A DNA stretch of 64,000 nucleotides from Anodontia alba (GCA_964016985.1 OZ024826.1:7613855-7677854); one strand, 5' to 3'. Positions 43,122 to 54,640 are shown, counted from the stretch's first letter. Translations and numbers: made by a program. The notes: generated by a model from the sequence alone, not told the origin.

Positions 43122-45042
43122 GTAAACCTAGATTGAGTCCTTACATTCAAGCTGAAATACCGTTGCTGAAGTGTTTATATCAGGAGGTCGACCATTTTGT
43201 TACTTCCGTTCTCATTGGGATCTTCAATAATGAGCCCAATCTTTCTGAAAACGATCCCATTATGAGCGAAATTCTCAGCCACGTTATCAACAGAGGAAAA
43301 GTTTGTGGTATTAACTTGAAAACTAATAGGAAGAAACAAACCCAAAGCTTTTCACACAAGAAAACTAGTGTTTTCAAGGAGTCAGACTGCAAAGCGGCAC
43401 AAGATATCCTTCAAAAAATCAGATTTCCAAAATTTCTTTGTTACCCGCCATGTTCCCTTTGTCGCATTTTGAAAAACACACTGAAAAGAACAACAACAAA
43501 TACAAGTAGCGCTGACAATGACGTCTCTGAACGACCAAAACACTTGGTTGAAGCATTGATTTCACCACTAGGGAGACAGAATCAACCAAAACAGACAAAG
43601 AATCTAGTTGCAGAAACCAATGTCGTTGAAATCGCAGGTGAAAGAGTAGAAGGAGGTAAAATTATAAAGTCACCACTGGCAGGAAGAACAGATGTGCGAA
43701 AAAACATTAGAAATACTAAAATTTATGTATCACTGGGGCGCCGATTAGAGTTCCATACTGGACAAAGAATAGATAGAAAGCTTCAGTATGCAATGGTCAA
43801 GAGGAACAGGATGTTTTCAAGAATTTCTTTTGAAATAGGACGGGAAACACAAACCATCTTCGTAAATATAACAGCTACAGAGTCATTCTGGAGGCTCATT
43901 CAAAGATTGCTGAACAGTTTCCAACTACACCGACCAGCAAGCAAAAGGTTAGAATATAAAAGAAGCACTAATGCTATTATTCGATATAGACCAAATGAAT
44001 GGACGACCAATATAACGGTGGATCATCTGGAGTTTGGAAGTTTGACGATTACGTCAGTTCCGGTCTCAGTACTAAAACTACTCTTACACATGTTCAATCG
44101 ATGTTTTAGAGCTGTTTGTGATCCAAGTGCCGTCGTCGGTCGATATCAAGTTCCAGAGATCTGTAGATACCGATTGACATCGAAAAGAGTACACCTGAGA
44201 AATGAATCCCATCGAATATACAACGACAATCTTAGAGACACCTTACAACCCAAACATGGGTTCTCATTTTGGAGATATTTTCCCTCGCGTAAGAGACACT
44301 AATATAGTTTGTAAAAGTAACACAGCTGTTTTAGAGAATGACACAACCGCAGCAAAGGAGGAAGATTCCAAAATTACAAATGAAATACACACCTCTGGTA
44401 CAGTAGCAATTAGTGAAACTATCCTCGATGATGGATCGTACAGCTTATCTGAGCATACAACTAAGATTATTGAAGATATGCATACTAATTTAGATATAGC
44501 GGGAGGTCAGAGAACCAAGATTTATGACGCTGAAACTAAAGATGTATATGCAAATTTGGCGGAAAGAGAGGATAATGACAGTGAAAGTGAAGAAGCTACC
44601 AGTAAAGACGTATGCACCACTCTAGACACAGAAGATAAGGGGGCTGCAGCATCTAGATCATTTGCTGACGAATACGCTAAAGCTGAGGAAGGCACAAAAG
44701 CTAAAGATTACCAAAAGTTTAACGTCCAGGTTCCTGACAACTTGCTGCATATTAAGATTCCATTCATAGACATAACAGAGCTTGAGTTTGAAAAAGATAT
44801 GGACGGTAACAGAGCAATCTTAGTTTCTGGTGGGTTTGGTGATATATTTCACGCTAGTCTGTCAACTACGGGAGAGGAAATGGTCGTGAAAATTGTCAAA
44901 AACATGACATTTGAAGATGTTTTACGAGAGACAAGAATACAAAAATACCTAATGACAAATGTCTCCGTTCCCATGTTAGTAGGAATAATCGGCGGACCAG
45001 ACTATGCAGAAACAATGATTGTCCAGCAGATGTGTGCTAAAG
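43122..45042 (+). CDS. kinase copy B exon 4 (one-base insertion)
   Basis: Acceptor CTCCTTACTAG|GTAAACC, donor GCTAAAG|GTAAAC. It is open from its start to 44302, then continues in the next frame to the donor. Length differs from the A exon by exactly 55 bp, that is, the 56-bp duplication in A minus the one-base insertion in B. Confidence 0.8.
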
Positions 45043-45802
45043 GTAAACAATTTTCACGTAATTATACAAATGATGGCCGAGAATTTGAAAGTCGATATTC
45101 GACACGTTTTAAATTATATTGTTTGAATGTTGTGATACCAGCAGCCCTAATGAATGGTTTACATATATCATGGTCTCAACGAATTGCAGGTTTCTATCAG
45201 GCCCTGAGGTTATTAAATGGTTTCATGCTCAATTCAGCTGAGCATGAAATTTGTCCTGCTATTAAATCTCAAATTATTGTTACTTGTAAATGCTTTCTTG
45301 CTAAACATAGCTGCACATGAAAATTTCTCTGCTGATAAATATAAAAATGCCAACTATTAAGCATGAAAATAATATACCCTCGGGACCTGATTTTAAATGG
45401 TCGTTTTCATTAAAACGAGGTACTAACACTAGACTGCAAGCCAAACCGCTACAGCTTCGATTTATTTCTCTACTGCTTTTATCGCACTAATGTCATGAAA
45501 CTAATTTTTTCATCCCTGAGTTACTAAAGTAGACTCTACCATCTTTGAGCCTGGTCAGAACCAGTGTTTCAAATAAGGGTCTCAGTCAAAAATCAAAACA
45601 GAATGGCAAGCAATGTAGATCCTGGTGAGACGGTTCATTTTGGACCGTCTCATTAAAATCTACACTATTTGCAAAATGTTTTGGTCTACCGAGCTGAAAG
45701 GGTTGATTCTTTTATCAGACGATAGGATAAATAAACACGATTTACTTTGGTTCGTCTGCCAAAAGAGCTGATTTTACAAGAAATGCTTTTGTTTTGTTTA
45801 AG
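45043..45802 (+). other. kinase copy B intron 4
   Basis: GTAAACA...TTGTTTAAG. The acceptor has AAG where A has CAG, a weaker but still AG-ending site. Contains the FB-5-type hairpin at 45610-45670. Confidence 0.6.
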
Positions 45803-46293
45803 GAAGAACTCTGTTTGACCTTATCGAAGCTTGTCTGGCCGAGTCAGTTGTTCTTTTCAACAAACACTGGCTAGAGTTGTGTTATCAACTCGCCATTAAT
45901 CTAGAGAATATGCACGACAATGGCATCTTGCATAATGATATCAAAACAGACAACATCCTTGTCGAATTAAACCCGAACGGTGTCCGAATTTATTTTATTG
46001 ACTTTGGCCAGGCAACGTTTCGATCTGGAGGCGTTCTGCATTTTGACGAATGTGACGACTCTGATCACACAGATGACTACTTGGCGCTAGAGGTGCGCAG
46101 TGGTTTACGCTCCTCTCCAAAAAGCGACATATACTCCTTAGGTGTGATCTTTGCTGATATTGCAGATGAATTTTGTGAATGTATAGGACAGCTGGCGGAT
46201 GATATGTGCGAAGAGGAGCCAGCAAAGCGACCAACCCTAGAGGAAGTAAGCGAAATAATTGAAGAACTAATTATGGAGAACGAGTATTCTTAA
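45803..46293 (+). CDS. kinase copy B exon 5 (C-lobe, APE changed to ALE)
   Basis: Encodes RTLFDLIEAC onward with ILHNDIKTDNILVELN, IDFGQA and SPKSDIYSLGVIFADI. The activation-segment end reads YLALEV. Same length and stop as in A. Confidence 0.82.
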
Positions 46294-46319
46294 ACTCTAT
46301 TCAGTCATCTCTCAACAGT

Positions 46320-46730
46320 TGCTGTGATTTTCTTGCGACTTTTCTCGGATATATTTCTTTGCTATTTGGAAGAACATCAACCCTGAAAGCGCCAAACAAA
46401 TTTGCAGCAGGCGACATTTTCTTTTTTTTTTTTTTTTTTTAATTTTTCAGAGAAAATAAGACTTGGCATTTCATGAGAATAGTCTGTTTAGCATTTGCAG
46501 ACGATTCGCATGAAATGTCAAGTCTAATTTACTCTGAAAAATAAAAAAAATAAAAATGTCGTCTGTTGTGTTCATTAACGGTTAAGGTAATTATTACACC
46601 GGAAGTTTGATCACTCTGACCAGAAAGTAAGTGCCTCCCTTCTCAAAGAATCTATGCTTAAAGGACAGAAATAGCGCTCCAGTGGAAGCAAATTCTTCCC
46701 TCTTTCCTTTACTAATTTACCTCCTTTGAA
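46320..46730 (+). repeat. direct repeat downstream of kinase exon 5 (copy B)
   Basis: Partner of 42590-43060, with an FB-1-like palindrome and a T tract at 46421-46440. Confidence 0.75.
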
Positions 46731-47398
46731 ATGGAGATTCGTTTACTAGCAACGCCAATATTTGTCGAAGACTTGCAGTAAACCCGCTTGATTAAATGCC
46801 CTGAATGTATCGGTTCCAAATATTACGGTACGACTCAGCTAAATCGGAACGGAATGCGCATACACAAAAAGAGTATCTAGCTGCTCAGACTACTGTTTTT
46901 TTTTTTTGTTTTTTTTTTTGGTTTTTTTTTTTTTTTGTTTTTGTTTTTTGTTTTGTTTTGTTTTGTTTTTTTTTTTTGTTGTTTTTTTTTTTGTTGTTGT
47001 TGTTGCTGTTTTTTTTCTCGCAATTAAACAGAAAACCATGCAGAACTTCGAATTTATCAGACCTTTTATACATATCAAGCTCTTTTACCATCGACAATAT
47101 ATTTTTAAAGATGCTTTTTGTTTTGTGCTGCAGTAGTCTCCCTTTGAAAAGGCAAAACCTTTCAGCTTAGAGTGCTATCTCTTTAAATGTACCAATTCAC
47201 CTGAAACTACTGTGCTTTCGACATCCTTTGGAAACACGTTTTTCGTTTGGTGTTTTATACTAAATAGAAAAAAATCAGTGATTGACAATATCTTATCAGG
47301 AACCATTTGTCATTTCTGTTCAGGACCAATTTCTCAGTCTACATACAGAGACGATTGACCCACCAGTGCTATCAGTGCTTTGATTATTTTCAGACTTT
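46731..47398 (+). other. duplicated 3' flank with T tracts, no gene
   Basis: Corresponds to 31506-32090. T-rich expansion at 46893-47013. Confidence 0.5.
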
Positions 47399-47399
47399 C

Positions 47400-47575
47400 A
47401 CAGACGATCTAACCTTTAGCATGCTGGATTTAAACAGCGACAGACAACATTTTGAAATAATGTTCTTATTAATGACAAGAAAATGAAGCTTGAAATTTCA
47501 TGCAAATTGTTGTCTCATAAGACAATTCGCATGAAATGCCAAGCCCTATTTTCTGGAGAAGTGAGAGTGTTAAAA
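47400..47575. repeat. FB-1 foldback MITE (block B copy)
   Basis: Same element and position as 32095-32255. Confidence 0.7.
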
Positions 47576-47999
47576 GCTTAAATGATCCGCGTCAAGCGAA
47601 ATGGTGTCTTTTGGGATATACAAAATGCGCGTCCTTAACATCTTACGCATGCGCACAATATCACCAGGGCATTCACTCTGAATTGTTACATTCTATAATA
47701 TCCAGGCATTCTATAAGCGGACACCGAATGCTCTGAACGCGCTGTCATACACGTGCTTATATCTTATATATATATAGTGGACTCTCAATATTTCAAACTC
47801 CAAGTGACTAGAGATTTCAGTTTGAGATAACTGTAGTTTGAGATAACAGGAGTCGAAATGTAAAGACCAGAAAGCAAAAACTAAACCAATATCCAAAATT
47901 TAGTTGCTTAGGCAGTAGTTTGAGTTATCAGTGTTTTAGATAACGAGAGACAATTGTATTATGTACGTGTGCTCGCTTAATAGGAATTGATACACTTTC

Positions 48000-48660
48000 A
48001 TGGGAGGTAACTCTGCTTAAATTGTTTTGCGTCCTTTTAAAAAGCCGTCTACTCTAAGGAAAGATTTTTTCTCCCCCTTTTCAGTAAATTCTTTTCTTTT
48101 GGAATAGATCCCTTTTCAGAAGGGGCTTGGTGTGCTGGGAAGCAAATAGAACGTCAGAAAAGTTGTCTCCCTTGTCAAAAATGGAGGAAAACGTACCATG
48201 CGTATCCAGTCTCATTGAGCTAAAACTGAGCCAGCGCACGACAAAGCCTACAATAAGATCTGTGTGACCAGTAAAGTCTCAGATCAGCCTGTACACCCAT
48301 CCCGAATGGCAAGGGTTCTTGTTTATCCCTCTTTGGATAGCCCGGAGGCTTACAAGGCACGTGCGATCAGCAAAGAGTCTGGTCAGACTGCGCGGATGCG
48401 CAGGCTGATCTGAGTCTTCACTGGTCGCACAAGTCATTATATACACTAAGACCTGTATGACCGGCTAAGACTCAGATCAGCCTGTATACCCATCCAATAC
48501 GGAAAGGTTTATCCCTCTTTTGACAGCCCGGAGGCTGTAGAAGGCCCATGCGATCAGCGAAGACTCTGATCAGACTGCGCGGATGCGCAGGCTGATCTGA
48601 GTTTTCGCTGGTCGCACAATTCTTGTAGGTTTTGTCGTGTGCTGGCGCTTATTAAATATG
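48000..48660. repeat. FB-6 fragment and FB-5-type hairpins (block B copy)
   Basis: Counterpart of 32700-33295, with better preserved hairpins: GACTGCGCGGATGCGCAGGC occurs at 48388 and 48573, each within CTGATC/GATCAG arms. Confidence 0.6.
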
Positions 48661-48947
48661 TCTATTTTAATAGAGTTCTGCACTGTTGCAAACAACAATT
48701 TATTTTCCATGCATGTTCATTCACTTCTATATCAAAATATTATGTTTTCATGATTGTACTGCTATATGTGTATCAAAAATGTATGTGTTCATCACTATAT
48801 ATGTAGCTAATTGTAATAAATGTTGTCATGAAGGATAGGATAATGGCATGATAAAGTTCTGATATTCTGTATAAAACTAGTTTATTCAATCTTTTATACA
48901 TTTATTCAAAATATATAACTCTTGTTCAAATTTGAAAAACAAAGTTA

Positions 48948-49108
48948 TATCCAAAACTATATATATATATTTTTTTTTTACTTTTTTATTTTATTTGTAT
49001 ACATATAACATTACCGTTTACAACGTGACATGACAAAACATCAATACATACAAATGGGATCCAGAAGAAAGTCGTTTGACTTTTTTAAATCTGTATCCAA
49101 AACTATAT
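48948..49108 (-). mobile_element. 5'-truncated retroelement tail with 15-bp TSD, block B only
   Basis: TATCCAAAACTATAT occurs at 48948-48962 and 49094-49108. Between them are 131 bp whose complement ends in AAATAAAATAAAAAAGTAAA and a poly-A run, as left by target-primed reverse transcription. Block A has no insert here. No coding sequence remains. Confidence 0.75.
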
Positions 49109-49397
49109 TTGTTGATAAAATACTTGTTTTAGTATCAAAAAGCTGATTCTATATATATATATAAAAAAATGTTTTTCTATCCCAATAATATATTTGTTTA
49201 TAAAATATTTGATTAGTATAAAATATTCATTTTATAAAATTCATACTTGTCCCATTCGATAATATAACTATAGATAATAAATATTAATTTTCTATGTATA
49301 TATAATAATGTAAAAGGAAAACTTGCATGCGAAATATAATTAGCCTTATGATATACTACATGTAGCTGAGTGGTTGTGTGTACCGCTTGGAATCCAA

Positions 49398-49632
49398 GGC
49401 CTAGTTGTCGTTAAAACTTTGATTATGAAATATGGCATATAAGCTATTTTTTTTTTTTTTTTTTTCTTTTTTGGCTGAAAAAAATGTGAATATCTTTTGC
49501 ATTTGAAAAAAGCTACTCACATTTTTTTCGGCAAAAATACCTGTGAATTAGATGTTGTACTTATTAGAACAATTAACATTTTGACCACTAACGAGCTCGT
49601 TAAGCTAACGATGCTTTAAACAACTGGGCCCA
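49398..49632. mobile_element. FB-4 foldback MITE (block B copy)
   Basis: Counterpart of 33872-34115, with a T tract at 49448-49465 and a shortened left end. Confidence 0.7.
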
Positions 49633-50007
49633 GGCTTTGGATCGCGAGGTGCGTTGGAGGCAAATTCAGCTCGTGCCTGTATGACGCTTCGTTGCATAGA
49701 GTCTTTTATTATCACCTTTCCACTATCTAGAAATAAACTTTATCTAAAAATGAAACAATGTTGGAAAAATCATCATTTTTTTTTTTCGTTAAATAGGCGA
49801 ATCATATCATAACCATTCCTTCTTTCCCATGTAAGAAGAGCCAATGGGATTTTTTAAGATGTTTAAATACGCATCAGTGTATATTAAATGCGACAATAAT
49901 CTTCGACAACCTAAGAGTGCTAACCGCTGAACACGAGGACATTTCTCGCCTATTCGAGTTATTTCCCTTATACTGTTACTGGTTTGTAGAATATGCCAAT
50001 TTACAAT

Positions 50008-50760
50008 CTAATTTTTCGAGCAATTCAGAAAACTTATTAACCGTTATAAAAGAATTGGCTATAGCCTGGATATTATGCGGCAGACTGCATGCCTAGTTGT
50101 CAACCCAATCATTGTTGATGGCTATGCTTCACTCTTTAATTGCACGACGGCGGTTCGGGCCTCAGACTCAATGACGGCCTCTTCGTAAAACTTTAACCAG
50201 TGGGTTGGGGCTTGACGATATGTCTTTGGCTTGGTCCGCCGTGGTTCAACTATTGGTTTTCATTTACTCTGGCATACAGTAGAATTAGCCATGAGTACTC
50301 GTCTTTGTTTATTATAGTGATTAATTTGATTTTTATGTTTTCGCTTTGATGCATTGACTGAGTTGGGAGCCTTTATGCGAACCGAATTTTTATGTATTTA
50401 TGTATTAAGAGTAGCATCGGGACCCAGGGTGAAGTTAGCTAGCTGTAAAAGTGCTTTAAACCCCACGGTGGTTTGCTCTACCGACCGTTCTAAGGCGGTG
50501 GTCCCGGTGTTAGTCTTACTCCTTGTTGCTTTGTGGTTTATTCTACGAGGCGATTTGTTGTATGTCTTTCCGTGTGTCATTTTGTTCTTGTGTTTTTCAG
50601 TCCTTTTAGTATTGCGATTACCTCGCTTGGGGAAGAGAGAGCTAATCTTAGTGCTTTTCGTGCGTTTGTTCGGTTTGTGCTTGTTTAGATTTGTCGGTTT
50701 CCTCTTCCTCTTGGGGTCTGGGAAGGGCTGCGGTTTGTGATTGTGGCACTCCCTGGACTT
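50008..50760 (+). mobile_element. Penelope-like element, C-terminus and 3' end
   Basis: Begins within the RT C-terminus (EQFRKLINRYKRIGY, then MRQTACLVVNP in an adjacent frame). It continues through the same 3' region as 11593-12460 (GGGGCTTGACGATATGTC, CTAAGGCGGTGGTCCCGGTG, GGGAAGAGAGAGCTAATC), ending GGCACTCCCTGG. It abuts the right edge of block B. Confidence 0.8.
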
Positions 50761-50942
50761 TTCTCTTACTTTTTTTACAGATTATTTTTACATGTATTTC
50801 ATAGCATATAAATAATTTTATCAATAATTCTAACACCCCTGCACGTGTTGTTCTCTTACTTTTTTTACAGACTATTTTTACATGTATTTCATAGTATATA
50901 AATAATTTTATCAATAATTCTAACACCCCTGCACGTGTTGTT
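50761..50942 (+). repeat. 90-bp tandem duplication, two units
   Basis: TTCTCTTACTTTTTTTACAG to GCACGTGTTG repeats at 50761 and 50851 with two or three substitutions. Confidence 0.9.
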
Positions 50943-51640
50943 CCTTATTTGTCTTTACATTTCTAGCCGTGCTTTATCTATCAACTATTTATCTATCTCC
51001 CCAAGCGAGGAGCACAGGAATTTCGTCGCGCTCTATTGACGGGAAACCAATCATATTTGCGAAAGTTTCGCCCCCTGGTAACTATGGACGCTAGATTAGC
51101 TTACAACATTTGCCGAAACATTCATATACATAATAAATTATATTATTTATTAAGACAGAAAATGATCTATGAGCATATTGCAGTTCTTTGACTTTTTTTA
51201 CCTGATGAGTTTCTCTACAGGTTACACCATTCAAACACATTCGTTTTACTTCTTGTTTCCATTGTGTATGCATATTTGTTGACGTTCGAAAACGAAAGTA
51301 AGTCGGTTAACATTTTTATTTGCTGTTTTATATCTGTCCTTATTAAAGTCCATCGCGGCACTCAAATTTCATACGTTTTGCAATTCTTTCATGAAGACAT
51401 GATTTAAGGTTTTATATTAATACATCGTTTATATTTTACATCGTCAGCTGATTCGCATAAGTTATCCGCCATTTTGAATATTCGTCATCGAACCTTGTAA
51501 CTACGTAACCGCGTGACGTAATGCTTAAGAGGTATTGTCAACTACCAAAGGGGATGTCAGGTAATGAAAATAACAATGAAAATCAATAAAAAAAATCATT
51601 TATGCCAAACTTTCTCAATGAGGGGTGTTAGAAAAGAAAT
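50943..51640. other. unassigned; possible minus-strand first exon near 51.47 kb
   Basis: On the minus strand CAAAATGGCGGATAAC (51478-51463) has an ATGGCGG context typical of metazoan start sites. It opens a short frame MADNLCESADD ending near a possible GTAAAA donor. A second minus-strand frame ending THQ|GTAAAAAAAG lies at 51273-51202. Nothing recognisable follows, so no gene is called. Confidence 0.2.
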
Positions 51641-51641
51641 A

Positions 51642-51775
51642 AATTATTCCGAACCGTGCTCAAATGCCCCAGATAAAGCACAGTTGAGTTTGGGTTGTAT
51701 CCAAATGGGTACAACCCAAACTCAACTGTGCTTTATCTTAGGCATTTGAGCACGGTTTGGAATGATTTATTTCTT
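51642..51775. repeat. 134-bp near-perfect palindrome
   Basis: Arms of about 60 bp: AAATAAATTATTCCGAACCG, TGCTCAAATGCC, ATAAAGCACAGTTGAGTTTG and GGTTGTA on the left, with matching complements on the right (TACAACCCAAACTCAACTGT, GCTTTATC, GGCATTTGAGCACGGTTTGG). The loop is TCCAAATGGG, itself partly paired. No other copy is in the window. Confidence 0.9.
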
Positions 51776-51779
51776 AATT

Positions 51780-52690
51780 ATACGCCCGTTTGAAAAACGG
51801 GACGTATTATGTTACGGGGTATGGCGTCCGTCCGTAAACGTTTTCGTTTCCGGCTAACTCCTCTAAAATTTACACCCGATCAAGCCGAAACTTGGTATAT
51901 AGTCAGAGCATGATGTGGCGCAGCGCATAATGTTCGGGGTTACAGTCCACCAAATATTAGCAGAGTTATGCCCCTTAGAAAATTTCTATAAACTTTTCAT
52001 TTTCGGTTAACTCCTCCTACATTTTACATCCGATCAAGCTGAAACTTCATGTATAGTTAGACCATGATGTGGAGCAGCGCATATTGTTTCAAGGTTACAG
52101 TCCACCAAATATTAGCAGAGTTATGCCCCTTTGAAAATTTCAGTAGACTTTTCGTTTCCGGCGAACTCCTCCTACAGTTTACATCCGATCAAGCTGAAAC
52201 TTGATTAGTAGTTAGACCATATTGTGGAGCAGCGCAAGGTTACAGTCGACCAAATATTAGCAGAGTTATACCTCCTTTGTAAAATTTCTATTAATTTTTC
52301 GTTTCTGGCTAACTCCTCCTACAGTTTACATCCAATCAAGCTGAAACTTCATGTACAGTTAGACCATGATGTGGAGCAGCATATAGTTTTTCAAGGTTAC
52401 AGTCCACCAAATATTAGCAGAGTTATGCCCCTTTGAAAATTTCAATAAACTTTTCGTTTCCGGTAACTCCTCCTACAGTTTACATCCTATCAAGCTGAAA
52501 CTTGATTTGTAGTTAGGCCATGATGTGGAATAGGTCATATTGTTTCAAGGTTACAGTCCACCAAATATTAGCAGAGTTAAGCCCCTTTGAAAATTTCTAT
52601 AATTTTTTTTTTTTTTTTTTTTTTGTTTCCGGCTAAATCCTCCTACAGTTTACATCCGATCAAGCTGAAACTTCATAAATAGTCCAGGCT
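51780..52690 (+). repeat. ~155-bp tandem repeat, six units
   Basis: Each unit carries TTTCGTTTCCGGCTAACTCC, TACATCCGATCAAGCTGAAAC, GTTAGACCATGATGTGGAGC and ACAGTCCACCAAATATTAGC, then AGAGTTATGCCCC. The array opens with TACGCCCGTTTGAAAAACGG, a short hairpin (CCCGTTT/AAACGGG). Confidence 0.9.
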
Positions 52691-53216
52691 GGGCGAGACG
52701 GGGACGCAGCTTACTTCCAGCCCATGTTAGTAAAAAGGTAAAGAGTTTTAGGGATTTAGGTGAGAAGAGTGTAAGCTTCCGTCTACAATATTTGAATTTT
52801 TGCAGAAGGAACAATTCTGGAAAAAATCACGTATTATAGTCCAGCCTGGGCGAGACGGGGACGCAGCTTACTTCCAGCCCATGTTAGTAAAAAGGTAAAG
52901 TGTGTTAGGGAGTTAGGTGAGAAGAGTGTAAGTTTCCGTCTACAATATTTGAATTTTTGCAGAATGAACAATTCTGGAAAAAAAAAAAAAACATGTATTA
53001 AAGTCCAGGCTGGGCGAGACGGGGACGCAGCTTACTTCCAGCCCATGTTAGTAAAAAGGTTATGAGTGTTAAAGATTTAGGTGAGAAGAGTGCAAGCTTC
53101 CGTCTACAATATATGAAATTTCGCAGAATGAAAGCATGAAAATTCTTGTATTATAGTCCAGGCTGGACGAGACGGGGACGCATACTTTCAGCCCATGTAA
53201 GTAGGTAAGAGTTTTA
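52682..53216 (+). repeat. ~158-bp tandem repeat, three units plus a partial
   Basis: Units start AGTCCAGGCTGGGCGAGACG at 52682, 52840, 53004 and 53156 and continue GGGACGCAGCTTACTTCCAG, CATGTTAGTAAAAAGGT, GGTGAGAAGAGTG and TTCCGTCTACAATAT. The last unit stops where the MULE end region begins. Confidence 0.9.
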
Positions 53217-53266
53217 AAGACACATATTCACTGCCTCTTGGCTGGGATGGTCCAGCAATGGTGCAC

Positions 53267-53395
53267 GGACAATTTGGCCAGCGGACGATTTGGCCAGGAT
53301 GATTTGGCCTAGGACAATTTGGCCTAGGATGATTTGGCCACAGAAAAATAATGGGTAGGACAATTTGGCCAGATGAATTTGATGTTAGTATCATT
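53267..53395 (+). repeat. MULE left terminal inverted repeat
   Basis: Six modules GGACAATTTGGCC / GGATGATTTGGCC, then ACAGAAAAATAATGGGTAGG and one last module. Pairs with 57447-57564. Confidence 0.85.
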
Positions 53396-53755
53396 TATCA
53401 TTATTATTTTTTATTTTATTCCAATGAACTTTTTTTCTTAAAATAATGATGGAATAAAAAGCACTAAATCAATTTCTTTAAAACTGGTTCATTAATTACC
53501 TTGAAAACAGATTAATGATGATTGGCCGTTTGTTGTGTGGTCATTCTTTCTAATTATATATGGCCAGATGAATTTGATGTTAATATCATTTATCATTATT
53601 ATGTTTTATTTTATTCCAATGAACTTTTTTTCCTAAAATGATGATGGAAAAAGAAGCACTCAATCCATTTCTTTAAAACTGGTTCATTAATTACCTTGAA
53701 AACAGATTAATGATGATTGGCCGTTTGTTGTGTGGTCATTCTTTCTAATCATCTC
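53366..53755 (+). repeat. 195-bp tandem duplication inside the MULE
   Basis: TGGCCAGATGAATTTGATGT recurs at 53366 and 53561, followed by near-identical sequence to GTGTGGTCATTCTTTCTAAT. It extends the left end internally. Confidence 0.9.
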
Positions 53756-53889
53756 TCATTACGCCTTTAACTGTTTAATTCATCATTAACACAATTTAAT
53801 TGCTATTACAGTTTTCAAAGATCAAAAAGTTGGTCTAAGTGAGTACATATATGCAGCACTGTGTAGATGGAATGGCATTTGGCCATGTG

Positions 53890-53974
53890 TGTATTGTATG
53901 TGTGTATGTATATGTATATATGTGTATGTATGTGTATATATACGTATATATGTGTGTATATGTATATGTATATA

Positions 53975-54029
<55 letters not shown>

Positions 54030-54135
54030 GTTGAACATTAATGCTATTATAATGATAATAGTAATAATTATTATTATTATTGTTATTATGATTCTTGTTA
54101 TTATCATTATTATTACTGTTATTATTATTTTATGT
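53890..54135. repeat. TATG/TA and ATT microsatellites
   Basis: (TATG)n to (TA)n at 53890-54024, and ATT/ATTATT-rich stretch at 54045-54132. Frames across it encode only poly-Ile/Tyr. Confidence 0.95.
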
Positions 54136-54460
54136 ACAGAGCTAAATTGAGATATGTTCGCATAGAACTTATGTGTTAGATAACTACTGGTAGTGTCAGA
54201 TTTTGGAACAGCAGATTGTGGCCAGTTCTGTGCGGGATGTGTCTTGCATAAGGATGAAAGAATGCAGGGACGTGCTGTCTGGACATTGGTCCGCCACACG
54301 TTCCTGTAGCATGAGATTCTTTAAGATGTCTGGCAAGAGACAGCTGGTGCAACTGAGTTTGTTCACGACCTGCTGTTTTAATTTTCTGATTTCCCTGTTT
54401 TGTGAGATATCATCTTCTCCACATAATGTTGATTACCCCATAATATTAATTATATACACA
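54136..54460. other. unassigned segment within MULE
   Basis: No recognisable gene. It may be the 3' part of a non-LTR element whose tail follows. Confidence 0.3.
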
Positions 54461-54474
54461 ATGTATTGATTTTT

Positions 54475-54640
54475 TTTTTTTTTTTTTTTTTTTCAGGTAA
54501 TAACAGAAAATGCTTTTGTATCTTTAATGACTATGTCATATGCCATCGTATATGTTTGTATTATATCCTCAAGGGCACCTATTGGAATTTTGAAATAAAT
54601 CTATTCTATTCTACTCTATTCATAAATAAACACTTTTGTA
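54475..54640 (+). repeat. non-LTR retroelement 3' tail (ATTCT type)
   Basis: CCTCAAGGGCACCTATTGG, GAAATAAATCTATTCTATTC, TACTCTATTC: a 3' terminus with a short-word repeat, as in CR1/L2-like elements. The coding region is absent. Confidence 0.5.

Larger units (their letters stand above)
38704..46293 (+). pseudogene. protein-kinase-like gene, copy B (five exons, frameshifted)
   Basis: Exons 38704-38769, 39254-39345, 41197-41372, 43122-45042 and 45803-46293, with phases as in copy A. Exon 4 is open through the region duplicated in A, but an extra C at 44282-44284 (TTTTCCCTCG against TTTTCCTCG in A) shifts the frame and stops at 44300-44302. The kinase part continues in the other frame. Two hallmark residues differ from A: the first glycine of the loop is Val (VSGGFG, codon 44823-44825), and APE is ALE (codon 46087-46089). 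VVK, HND and DFG remain. Exon 3 is 36 bp shorter, in frame. This looks more decayed than A, unless the single C is a consensus error. The protein family is otherwise unknown. Confidence 0.78.
38359..50003 (+). repeat. segmental duplication block B
   Basis: Direct, colinear copy of 21380-34525. Block B uniquely contains an FB-2 MITE (40347-40621) and a short retroelement tail (48963-49093). It ends at TTTGTAGAATATGCC, immediately followed by a Penelope-like 3' fragment. Confidence 0.93.
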
